Below, in pieces: positions 57,301 through 64,000 of a DNA stretch of 64,000 bases. The first letter of the stretch is position 1; each line of letters begins with the position of its first letter. Under the pieces are notes generated by a model, which worked only from the letters and a program-made list of their open reading frames with translations, was not told where the DNA came from and made no database searches. This stretch comes from Pseudomonadota bacterium (GTDB lineage: Bacteria; Pseudomonadota; Gammaproteobacteria; Burkholderiales; Burkholderiaceae_C). Made by a program: the position numbers and the translations under genes. The stretch is from assembly GCA_030538085.1 (NCBI GenBank), contig JAUNUR010000001.1, positions 56,835-120,834 of the forward strand, given 5' to 3'.

Positions 57301-58152
57301 CCGATGCGGATGCCGCAGTTCTTCTTGCCTCAAGCGCACGCGGGGCATGAGTGCTGGCTCAAGGTAGCCACCGATTTCGATGGCGTGGCCTGCATTTCCG
57401 CCGCGGTGGCCAATGAGTTGCGGGAATGGCTGGGCCAGCAACCGTCGGAGTCACGGCGGCCACTTGTCAAGCATTTTGGCCTGGGAGCGGACGTGTGCAA
57501 CACCAGCCCAAGCAAAGGCATGCCGCGTGACGGAACACGGGTGTTGCAGATGCTTGAACAAACCCCCGCGTTTTTGATGGTGGGCACGCTGGAGCCACGC
57601 AAAGGCCACATCCAGACGCTTCAAGCGTTCGAGTCGCTGTGGGCGGCGGGCGTCGATGCCAGCTTGGTCATCGTGGGCAAGCAAGGCTGGCAGATGGAGG
57701 ATTTCTCCCACCGCCTGACGCACCACCCGCAGGGCGGCAAGCGCCTGCACTGGCTGCAAGGCATCAGCGACGAGTATCTGGAAGCCGTTTATGCGCGCTG
57801 CCAGTGCCTGATCGCCGCCAGCGAAGGCGAAGGCTTCGGGCTGCCGCTGATCGAAGCCGCGCGTCATGGCCTGCCGATCCTGGCGCGCGACATCCCCGTG
57901 TTCCGTGAAGTGACGCAGGAGCACGCCAGCTATTTCAGTAACTCGCGGGAGCCGGAGATCCTGGTACAGGCCATCGTTCGATGGCTGGAGCAGCACAAGC
58001 AAGGACACGTTGTGCAGTCAACCGGCTTGCGCGTGCTGACATGGGCCGAAAGCGCGGCGCAATTGCTGCAAGCGGTCGGAATCGAGCGCGAAGTCGATCC
58101 ATTGGATCAATCACTCGCGCGGGACAAGCAAGAAGGAGAGAGGGTGACATGA
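54367..58152 (+). CDS. Three-module GT4 glycosyltransferase (WbpX/WbdA-like polymerase candidate)
   Basis: A 1261-residue protein with three GT-B modules. Module 1 (about 1-405) has [20 protein letters not shown], the PRKN-type [14 protein letters not shown] and EX7[13 protein letters not shown] (about 314). Module 2 (about 425-815) starts [20 protein letters not shown] and has a degenerate EX7E ([11 protein letters not shown], about 728). Module 3 (about 860-1240) has [30 protein letters not shown] and [11 protein letters not shown] (about 1155). E. coli WbdA, a two-module polymannose polymerase, is the closest known logic. Donor is probably GDP-D-rhamnose or GDP-mannose. It overlaps gmd by 4 bases. 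Confidence 0.85.
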   Translation: MRLIVDLQAAQASNRSRGIGRYALSLVQHLTMQKNEHEVILVLNGGFPDSVADIQNAFKGLMDSCRIQVWNSLAPDPAQGPGTRVHDDCRAIMLEAFIASLNPDMVLICSLFEGWGDAAITSIGNYTRIPCAVVLYDLIPLLRPELYLTHAPFEKWYFEKLVQLNRSDLLLAISESSRNEALTHLDMPANRTVCISSACGSQFQPQVIDHDAIEKLKNKYGIHKPFVLYTGGIDPRKNVEGLIHAFSLLPAGMRRKLQLVVVCSVHNADRQRLLKLASERTLRGDDFLLTGHVPEADLVTLYNACRLFVFPSLHEGFGLPVLEAMQCGKAVVAARTSSLPEVVGRDDVLFDPLNHQEMADRMSSVLSDNALRAELEKHGLERSKNYSWQKTADAVWLALEQYLATHASKKQPTAAGTTPTPAARPLLRMAYLSPLPPEKSGISDYSAELLRELVRWYQVDLITDQTEINDSWLKSHCQIRTIAWLKQHAKSYDRVLYHFGNSHFHAHMFDLLEEIPGVVVLHDFFLSGIQAHREIQNPGTWAWARALQASHGYSAVQSRFLAEDTANVVWKYPTNLPVLQNALGMIVHSRYNQQLAQQWYGPTFSNEWAVINLMRQPAVKTDRQAARAALGLATDAFVVCSFGMLGPGKLNHRLLDAWLASPLSELPNAHLVLVGENHPGEYGQQLIQVMQAAGAASPIVITGWVDQDTFQQYLAATDLAIQLRGNTRGETSAAVLDCMNHGLPVIVNAHGSLAELPRDAVWMLPDAFTDEQLASALEKLWRDPELCKTLGNKARAFVHQAHAPADCAKQYAHAIEQFYQRAHLGLHGTVQALSAHIGPSDDVQALAGALAENFPPHPRRHQLLVDISELVQRDARSGIQRVVRALLLSWLTHPPRGWQVEPVYAIEGQPGYRYARQFTSRMLEIPDAWARDTAVTAWASDIFIGLDLQPHIVPAQHAVLKSWSQRGVRVWFVLYDLLPMRMPQFFLPQAHAGHECWLKVATDFDGVACISAAVANELREWLGQQPSESRRPLVKHFGLGADVCNTSPSKGMPRDGTRVLQMLEQTPAFLMVGTLEPRKGHIQTLQAFESLWAAGVDASLVIVGKQGWQMEDFSHRLTHHPQGGKRLHWLQGISDEYLEAVYARCQCLIAASEGEGFGLPLIEAARHGLPILARDIPVFREVTQEHASYFSNSREPEILVQAIVRWLEQHKQGHVVQSTGLRVLTWAESAAQLLQAVGIEREVDPLDQSLARDKQEGERVT

Positions 58153-59183
58153 AAAAAGCGGTCGTGACAGGCATCACGGGACAAGACGGTGCCTACCTGG
58201 CGCAATTGCTGTTGGACAAGGGCTACAGCGTGTACGGCACCTACCGCCGCAGCAGTTCGGTGAATTTCTGGCGCATACAGGATTTGGGCATCACGGGGCA
58301 TCCGCACCTGCATCTGGTCGAATACGACCTGACGGATCTGGGCAACACCATCGCCTTGCTGCAACGCGTACAGCCCGATGAGGTGTACAACCTCGCGGCG
58401 CAGAGCTTCGTGGGCGTAAGCTTCGAGCAGCCCATCGCCACCGCGCACATCACCGGCCTGGGCGCGGTGCATTTGCTGGAGGCCATTCGCCTGGTCAATC
58501 CAGCCATCCGTTTCTACCAGGCCAGCACGTCTGAAATGTTCGGAATGGTGCAGGCGGTGCCGCAATCGGAAACCACGCCGTTCTACCCACGCAGCCCCTA
58601 CGGCGCGGCCAAGCTGTACGCCCACTGGATGACCGTCAACTACCGCGAGAGCTACGACATCTTTGCCTGCAGCGGCATCCTCTTCAACCACGAAAGCCCA
58701 TTGCGCGGGCGCGAGTTCGTCACGCGCAAGATCACCGATGCCGTGGCCAAGATCCGTCTGGGGCAGCTCGATTGCCTGGATCTGGGCAATCTGGACGCCA
58801 GCCGCGACTGGGGCTACGCCAAGGAATACGTGGACGGCATGTGGCGCATGCTGCAAACCGACGAGCCCGACACCTTCGTGCTGGCCACGGGCCGGACGGA
58901 AACCGTGCGCGACTTCGTGCGCTTGGCGTTCCAGGCGGCTGATATCCCAATCGAATTCCAGGGCTATGCCGAGAACGAGCGCGCCATCGACACCAGCAGC
59001 GGCAAGACCGTGATGCGCATCAATCCGCGCCACTACCGCCCCGCCGAGGTCGATTTGCTGGTGGGCGATGCCACCAAGGCGCACGAGCGCACGGGCTGGA
59101 AGGCCAGCACCACGCTGGAAGAGCTGTGCACGCTGATGGTGCGGGAGGACCTGAAACGCAATGAGCGCGGCACCTCCTTCTGA
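58149..59183 (+). CDS. gmd: GDP-mannose 4,6-dehydratase
   Basis: A 344-residue short-chain dehydrogenase-fold enzyme that makes GDP-4-keto-6-deoxy-mannose from GDP-mannose. The NAD(P) motif is [15 protein letters not shown], with the RRSSS segment, the active-site YGAAK (in [20 protein letters not shown]), and [20 protein letters not shown] typical of GMD. Start ATG 58149 overlaps the previous stop. It pairs with rmd for D-rhamnose synthesis. Confidence 0.96.
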   Translation: MKKAVVTGITGQDGAYLAQLLLDKGYSVYGTYRRSSSVNFWRIQDLGITGHPHLHLVEYDLTDLGNTIALLQRVQPDEVYNLAAQSFVGVSFEQPIATAHITGLGAVHLLEAIRLVNPAIRFYQASTSEMFGMVQAVPQSETTPFYPRSPYGAAKLYAHWMTVNYRESYDIFACSGILFNHESPLRGREFVTRKITDAVAKIRLGQLDCLDLGNLDASRDWGYAKEYVDGMWRMLQTDEPDTFVLATGRTETVRDFVRLAFQAADIPIEFQGYAENERAIDTSSGKTVMRINPRHYRPAEVDLLVGDATKAHERTGWKASTTLEELCTLMVREDLKRNERGTSF

Positions 59184-60111
59184 TGCCGCGCCGGTAGCGC
59201 TGGTCACGGGTGCCACCGGCTTCACGGGACGCCACCTGTGCGACGCGCTGCGGCACGCGGGCTACCGCGTGATCGGCACCTCGCACGCCACCGCTGACGA
59301 AGCGGCCAACGGGCCGCACGGCACCGGCGACCTGCACCGGGTCGACCTGTGCAGTGCCGATCAGGTACAGGCCTTGGTACGGCAAGCACAGCCCACGGTG
59401 GTGGCGCACCTGGCGGCGGTGTCCTTCGTGCCGCACGGCGATGTTGATGCCATGTACCGCGTCAACATCGTCGGCGCCCGCCACCTGTTGCAGGCGCTGG
59501 CGCAGTTGCCACGGCCTCCGCGCCGCGTGGTGCTGGCCAGCAGCGCCAACATCTACGGCAATGCATCCGCCACCGGCCTGCTGGACGAGGACACGCCGGC
59601 CGCGCCCGTCAACGACTACGCGGTCAGCAAGCTGGCCATGGAACACATGGCATGCCTGTGGATGGCGCAACTGCCGCTGGTGCTGGCGCGGCCATTCAAT
59701 TACACCGGCGTCGGGCAATCGACACGCTTTGTGCTGCCCAAGATCGTGGCGCACTTCCAGCGCCGCGCCGACTGCATCGAACTGGGCAACCTCGACGTGG
59801 CGCGCGATTTTTCCGATGTCCGCACCGTGGCGCAGGCTTACGTCCGGTTGCTGGAAACACCAGGGGTGGAAGGCCGCGCGCTCAATATCTGCTCGGGCCA
59901 GGCCTGGTCCTTGCAGCAGGTGCTGCGGGAAATGCAGGATCTGACCGGCCACGCCATGCAGGTGCGCATCAACCCCGCGTTCGTGCGCGCCCATGAGGTT
60001 CGCCATCTGGTGGGGAATCCGGCGCGGCTGCGACAAGCCATTGGCCCCCTGCCCTCCATCAGCCTGCCGCAGACCTTGCGCTGGATGCACGAAGCGGGAA
60101 ATTTCGCATGA
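59161..60111 (+). CDS. rmd: GDP-6-deoxy-D-lyxo-4-hexulose reductase
   Basis: A 316-residue SDR enzyme that reduces GDP-4-keto-6-deoxy-mannose to GDP-D-rhamnose. It has [28 protein letters not shown], the YAVSK catalytic pair, [11 protein letters not shown] and [20 protein letters not shown], as in P. aeruginosa Rmd. GDP-fucose synthases (WcaG) have a different signature, so D-rhamnose rather than L-fucose is favoured. It overlaps gmd by 23 bases and the next gene by 4. Confidence 0.9.
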   Translation: MSAAPPSDAAPVALVTGATGFTGRHLCDALRHAGYRVIGTSHATADEAANGPHGTGDLHRVDLCSADQVQALVRQAQPTVVAHLAAVSFVPHGDVDAMYRVNIVGARHLLQALAQLPRPPRRVVLASSANIYGNASATGLLDEDTPAAPVNDYAVSKLAMEHMACLWMAQLPLVLARPFNYTGVGQSTRFVLPKIVAHFQRRADCIELGNLDVARDFSDVRTVAQAYVRLLETPGVEGRALNICSGQAWSLQQVLREMQDLTGHAMQVRINPAFVRAHEVRHLVGNPARLRQAIGPLPSISLPQTLRWMHEAGNFA

Positions 60112-61271
60112 TGCGCGTCGGCGTGGATGCCCGCCTCATGGCCGAGCCAATCACCGGCATTGGCCGCTACACGTGGGAGATGGTGCGCGCCCTGCAGCAA
60201 CAGCCGGAACTGGAACTGCGCCTGTACCTGCCACGTCCCGTGATGGGCGACAACCCATCGGCGTCATGCACCACGCTGCGCACGGCGCGTATGCCAGGCC
60301 GTCCGGGCAAGATGCTGTGGTCGCAAACCCTGCTGCCGCTGTGGGCCGCGCGCGATCAGGTGCAGGTGTTCTGGGGCCCCACGCACCGGCTGCCAGCCCG
60401 TCTGCCCGCGCGCATCGCGCGGGTGGTCACCATTCACGATCTGGTGTGGCGGCACGCGGGCGCCACGATGCGGCCCCTGAGCCGCCTGCTGGAGCGCGCC
60501 CTGATGCCACACGCGGTGGCGCAGGCCGATGTCGTCATGGCCGATTCGGCGCACACGGCCGCCGATATCGAGGCCGAGTTTCCCCAGACGCGCGACAAGG
60601 TGCGGGTGGTCCACCCCGCCGCGAGCCGCCTGCCACCCGCGCTGGGTCTTGAGGCGCTGCGCCCGCTGGGCATCACCCGCCCCTATGTGCTGTTCGTCGG
60701 CACGCTGGAGCCGCGCAAGAACCTGCCACGCTTGTTGCAAGCCTTTGCCGCCCTGCCGGCGGACTTGCGCGCCAGCCACCAGCTGGTGGTCGCCGGCGGC
60801 CAGGGCTGGGGCGGCGTGGACCTGCCGCGCGCGGTGGCCGCGCTGGGGCTGCAAGATACCGCCGTGCTGCCAGGCTACGTCAGCGATCAGGTGCTGGCGA
60901 CGCTCTACGCCCACGCACGCTGCCTGGCCATGCCTTCGCTGCATGAAGGCTTTGGGCTGCCACTGGTCGAAGCCATGGCCTGCGGCGTGCCGGTGATCAC
61001 GTCGAACCTGTCATCCATGCCCGAAGTGGCGCAAGACGCGGGCTTGCTGGTCAACCCCTTGCAAGTCCAGGAAATCACGGCCGCCTTGCACGCCCTGCTG
61101 GGCGACTTCGCGTTGCATGCGCGTCTGGCGGCGCGAGCCGGGCATCACGCGCAGCGCTTCAACTGGCAGCATGCCGCCCAACAGGCGCGGCTAATTTTTG
61201 AAGAAGCGCTGTACCGCCGCCGCATCCGGCTGCGATCCACGCCCGCGGGCGCGCACGGAGCCTCGCCATGA
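60108..61271 (+). CDS. GT4 glycosyltransferase, WbpY-like
   Basis: A 387-residue GT-B enzyme. The N-terminus VGVDARLMAEPITGIGRYTW matches the WbpY/WbdB group; later [30 protein letters not shown] and EX7E HEGFGLPLVEAM (about 280). In the A-band pathway WbpY adds D-rhamnose or starts the chain. It overlaps rmd and the following gene by 4 bases each. Confidence 0.87.
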   Translation: MMRVGVDARLMAEPITGIGRYTWEMVRALQQQPELELRLYLPRPVMGDNPSASCTTLRTARMPGRPGKMLWSQTLLPLWAARDQVQVFWGPTHRLPARLPARIARVVTIHDLVWRHAGATMRPLSRLLERALMPHAVAQADVVMADSAHTAADIEAEFPQTRDKVRVVHPAASRLPPALGLEALRPLGITRPYVLFVGTLEPRKNLPRLLQAFAALPADLRASHQLVVAGGQGWGGVDLPRAVAALGLQDTAVLPGYVSDQVLATLYAHARCLAMPSLHEGFGLPLVEAMACGVPVITSNLSSMPEVAQDAGLLVNPLQVQEITAALHALLGDFALHARLAARAGHHAQRFNWQHAAQQARLIFEEALYRRRIRLRSTPAGAHGASP

Positions 61272-62461
61272 CCCCTCCCATCAAGGTCCTGCATTTCTAC
61301 AAGACGGCCGTGCCCGATACGTATGGCGGCATCGAACAGTGCATGCATCAAATCGCCAGCGGCTCGGCGCGACACGGCATTGAAAGCCACGTGCTGTCGC
61401 TGAGCACGGACGGCCCCGCCACGCACGCCATGCCGGGCTATACCCGGCACACCGCCAGACTGGATTTCCAGATTTCGTCCACCGGCTTCTCCCGTTCGGC
61501 CCTGCACCGTTTTCGCGAACTGGCACGGCAGGCCGACATCGTGCATTACCAGTTTCCTTGGCCGTTCATGGACATGGTGCATTTCGCGAGCGGCCTGCGC
61601 CGCCCCAGCGTGCTCACCTACCAGTCCGACATCGTGCGGCAAAAGCATTTGCTCAAGCTGTACCGCCCGCTCATGCACCGCTTTCTCGGCCAGATGGACC
61701 GGATCGTCGCCACCTCGCCGGACTATCTGGCCAGCAGCACGGTCTTGCAGCGCTACCGGGACAAGGTGCACGTCATTCCCATCGGGCTGGATGCCGCCAC
61801 CTACCCAGACGTGTCCGCCGAGCGCAAATGGCACTGGCAGAGTCAACTGGGTTCAGCGCCATTCTTCCTGTTCCTGGGCGTCATGCGTTACTACAAGGGA
61901 CTGCACGTGCTGGTCGAGGCGCTGCGCGGCACCGGCATGCGCGCGGTGCTGGTGGGGTCTGGCCCCATGGAGTCCGCCATCCGTGCCCAGGCGCGCTGCC
62001 TGGCACCCGGCCAGATCATCTTCACCGGCTCCCTGCCCCATGAAGACAAGGTGGCCCTTCTGGATCTGTGCCATGCCATGGTGTTTCCGTCGCACTTGCG
62101 TTCCGAGGCCTTCGGCATCTCCTTGCTGGAAGCCTCCATGTTCGGCAAGGCCATAATTTCTTGCGACATTGGCACCGGCACCAGTTACGTCAACCAGCAC
62201 GGCGTGACCGGACTGGTGACACCGCCCAGCCACCCGGCGGCCTTGCGCCAGGCCATGCACACGCTCTGGCATGACAGCGCGCTGGCCGCCCGCATGGGCG
62301 TGCAGGCACGGGTGCGGTATCAGGAACTGTTCACCGGAGCGCGCATGACGGCCGCCTATGCCGATCTGTACCGCTCGACGCTGAAAGCGCGCCGCACGGG
62401 CGACGGCCAGGTATCGCCCACGCAGAACGGCAACACCCAGGCTTTCGCGGCCACGCCATGA
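61268..62461 (+). CDS. GT4 glycosyltransferase, WbpZ-like
   Basis: A 397-residue GT-B enzyme with the N-terminal VLHFYKTAVPDTYGGIEQCM, FQFPWPFMDM-type segment (YQFPWPFMDMVHFASGL), FLFLGVMRYYKGLHVLVEAL and EX7E SEAFGISLLEASM (about 276-286), as in WbpZ/WbdC, which adds the first adaptor sugar on the lipid-linked primer. It is the last gene of the operon; a 246-base spacer follows. Confidence 0.87.
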   Translation: MTPPIKVLHFYKTAVPDTYGGIEQCMHQIASGSARHGIESHVLSLSTDGPATHAMPGYTRHTARLDFQISSTGFSRSALHRFRELARQADIVHYQFPWPFMDMVHFASGLRRPSVLTYQSDIVRQKHLLKLYRPLMHRFLGQMDRIVATSPDYLASSTVLQRYRDKVHVIPIGLDAATYPDVSAERKWHWQSQLGSAPFFLFLGVMRYYKGLHVLVEALRGTGMRAVLVGSGPMESAIRAQARCLAPGQIIFTGSLPHEDKVALLDLCHAMVFPSHLRSEAFGISLLEASMFGKAIISCDIGTGTSYVNQHGVTGLVTPPSHPAALRQAMHTLWHDSALAARMGVQARVRYQELFTGARMTAAYADLYRSTLKARRTGDGQVSPTQNGNTQAFAATP

Positions 62462-62707
62462 GCCCCGATGGGGTGGCATGGACCAAAAAAACGGCAACCG
62501 GGACGCTCATGCTGTTTCGCGTAAAAAAGATGGCGGCTCACGCGCGATCCGATAACAAAACAACCTCGCTGCGCTTCGATGGCAGCATGATTCCCACCAA
62601 GTGCGAGGCATTTCGCACATCACCGTGTCATTTCGTCATGACGCAGCGCAGCGGCGAAGTCATTCCGTCATTCGTCAAAAAGCTGCCGTTTTGAGCGCGA
62701 AACGGTA

Positions 62708-63718
62708 TCAGGCACCGATCTGGCTGACCTGCTGATCAATGGCGCCGAACACCGATTCGCCGCCCCGCCCCCTCATCTCGATGCGCACGGTGTCGCCGAA
62801 ACGCATGTAGTCGGTCTTGGGCGCGCCGTCCTGAATCGTCTCCATGGCGCGCTTCTCGGCAATGCAGCCGTAGCCCTTGGGCCATTCGCGGCGGCCATCC
62901 TTCTCGATGCCGGGGTTGCTGACGGTGCCGCTGCCAATGATGCAGCCCGCGCGCAGGCGGCGCGTGCGCGCGGCATGAGCGATGAGCTGGCCGAAGTGAA
63001 AGTGCATGTCGGGGCCGGTATCGCACAGCCCCACCTTGCGGCCGTTCCATACGACCTGCATCGTCAGGTGCACGCGGCCTTCAACCCAGGCCTCGCCCAG
63101 CTCATCGGGCGTGACGGCCACGGGGCCGAAAGCGGTAGACGGCTTGCCGTGGAAGAAGCCGAAACCCTTGGCCAGCTCGTCGGGGATCAGATGGCGCAGG
63201 CTCACGTCGTTGACCAGCATCAGCAGGCGCACCGCATCCAGCCCCTGCTCGGGCGTGGCGGCCATGGGCACGTCGCCGGTGACCACCGCCAACTCGGCCT
63301 CGAAATCAATGCCGAAGTCCTCGTTGGCAACACGGATGGCATCCTGCGCCCCGAGAAAATCGTCGCTGCCCCCCTGGTACATCAGCGGATCGGTGAAATA
63401 GCTCTCGGGCATGTCGGCGCCGCGCGCGGCACGCACCAGCTCGACGTGGTTCAGGTAGGCCGAACCGTCGGCCCACTGGTAGGCGCGCGGCAGCGGCGCC
63501 ATGCACAGCGCCGGGTCGAACGGAAAAGCGTGGCGGCCCTTGCCATGGTTCAGCGTGTCGTACAAATCCTGCAACTGGGGCGACATGAAGTTCCAGTCGT
63601 CCAGTGCTTGCTGCAAGCGGCTGGCGATGCCGGTCGCGTAATGGGCCATCGTCAGGTCGCGCGAGACGACCACCAGTTGCCCGTCGCGCGAGCCGTCTTT
63701 GTAGGTTGCCAGTTTCAT
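62708..63718 (-). CDS. Fumarylacetoacetate hydrolase-family protein
   Basis: A 336-residue enzyme of the FAH family, which hydrolyses carbon-carbon bonds of acylpyruvate or fumarylacetoacetate-type substrates. The Mg-binding acidic residues are in DFEAELAVVTGDVPM, followed by LVNDVSLRHLIPDELAKGFG, FHGKPSTAFGPVAV and CIIGSGTVSNPG. The frame continues 44 codons upstream, but ATG 63718 begins MKLATYKDGSRDGQLVVVSR as in the family. It is separate from the polysaccharide operon and convergent with it. Confidence 0.88.
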   Translation of the reverse strand: MKLATYKDGSRDGQLVVVSRDLTMAHYATGIASRLQQALDDWNFMSPQLQDLYDTLNHGKGRHAFPFDPALCMAPLPRAYQWADGSAYLNHVELVRAARGADMPESYFTDPLMYQGGSDDFLGAQDAIRVANEDFGIDFEAELAVVTGDVPMAATPEQGLDAVRLLMLVNDVSLRHLIPDELAKGFGFFHGKPSTAFGPVAVTPDELGEAWVEGRVHLTMQVVWNGRKVGLCDTGPDMHFHFGQLIAHAARTRRLRAGCIIGSGTVSNPGIEKDGRREWPKGYGCIAEKRAMETIQDGAPKTDYMRFGDTVRIEMRGRGGESVFGAIDQQVSQIGA

Positions 63719-63782
63719 GGATGCAGAGGCCGTGAATCGCCGCTTTGAAGGGCCACCAACCGCCCGGGCGCGAGTCATTCTA

Positions 63783-63793
63783 GTGTGCTGTCC
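63783..63793 (+). repeat. Solo end of MITE-like family 3
   Basis: GTGTGCTGTCC matches the terminal repeat of the element at 21030-21194; the body of the element is absent. Confidence 0.5.
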
Positions 63794-63811
63794 TGTAACA
63801 AAGCACTTGAA

Positions 63812-64000
63812 CCTAGAAACGGCAGTTGACCGCTCACCATCCTTGGGCAACCCGCATGAACGCTGGCTTTCATGGCTTCGATCACATTCACCTGCTGGGT
63901 GAGCGCGCTATGCACCCGATCGCACCGCGCTGGCCGCGCCATGCGGCGTTGCTCGTCCTTGCAGGCACGAGCCTGCCGCGTCCTCGCCCTTGCAGGGCGC
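63812..64000. mobile_element. MITE-like family 2, second copy (runs off the window)
   Basis: It begins CCTAGAAACGGCAGTTGACC and follows the element at 25862-26095 with few changes for about 170 bases (ATCCTTGG, CATGAACGCTGGCTTTCATG, GGTGAGCGCGCTATGCACCC). The right terminal repeat lies beyond the window end. It lies upstream of the FAH-family gene. Confidence 0.85.

Noticed and set aside
62458-62694. A 78-codon ORF after the last glycosyltransferase, overlapping it by 4 bases
   Set aside because: Tempting because of the ATGA overlap, but composition changes abruptly, no motif is seen, and it probably reads through non-coding spacer.

Overview
The window looks like chromosomal DNA of a high-GC betaproteobacterium, most likely Comamonadaceae (Acidovorax/Diaphorobacter/Ottowia-like). 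This rests on high GC with Burkholderiales-style gene families and neighbourhoods (a pilE-fimT-pilV-pilW-pilX-pilY1 run, LysR-type OxyR close to recG, PhaM, lipase plus Lif foldase, ubiA) and on dispersed small palindromic elements of a type I associate with that family. Species is not determined. I saw no rRNA, tRNA, CRISPR array, integrase or transposase gene.

Layout. 0-8 kb: housekeeping genes (CHAD-domain protein cut by the window start, OmpA-like protein, ChaC, pdxH, proC, a secreted PilJ-domain protein, ubiA, a PAP2 phosphatase). 8-15.3 kb: a type IV pilus minor-pilin operon ending in a PilY1 whose metal-binding VWA motif is degenerate. 15.3-21 kb: oxyR and recG with three tandem paralogous lipoprotein genes between them; recG carries a REP palindrome in frame inside its helicase core. 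21-25.9 kb: GNAT protein, queA-tgt (queuosine pathway) and a BON-MscS channel. 26-33.2 kb: a DUF2145 pair, a DODA-type dioxygenase, a PAS protein, an MFS-PlsC phospholipid transporter/acyltransferase fusion, a ceramidase-like membrane protein and an XRE regulator. 33.2-36.7 kb: a decayed accessory islet with short palindromes, a FIST-gene remnant, a broken toxin-antitoxin-like pair and two genes without recognised function, next to the intact FIST gene. 36.8-43.2 kb: phaM, lipase and its foldase, a Crp/Fnr regulator, a copper group (DUF2946 - PCu(A)C - DUF2946) and an enoyl-CoA hydratase.

43.6-62.5 kb is the most interesting part: a tightly packed, often ATGA-coupled operon for an ABC-exported surface polysaccharide, probably a GDP-mannose-derived D-rhamnose polymer because manC, gmd, rmd, wzm, wzt and WbpX/Y/Z-like GT4 enzymes are all present, as in the Pseudomonas aeruginosa A-band cluster. 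Its architecture is unusual. The Wzm permease has a hexapeptide (left-handed beta-helix) acyltransferase-like domain fused to its N-terminus. Two tandem paralogous glycosyltransferases differ by an inserted beta-sandwich-like module in one and by a C-terminal methyltransferase-like domain lacking the SAM motif in the other, and this is followed directly by an intact homologous methyltransferase. A free-standing coiled-coil protein sits just before a three-module GT4 protein. Wzt is short and has no C-terminal carbohydrate-binding domain, so chain-end capping and length control may be spread over these other proteins (inference).

Several families of small non-coding repeats punctuate the window: a 234-bp MITE-like element with 17-bp terminal inverted repeats and a 5-bp target duplication (second copy running off the right edge), an element with TATTGA/TCAATA ends that carries different cores in different copies, a 165-bp element with GTGTGCTGTCCC ends, and two REP pairs with identical 24-nt arms.
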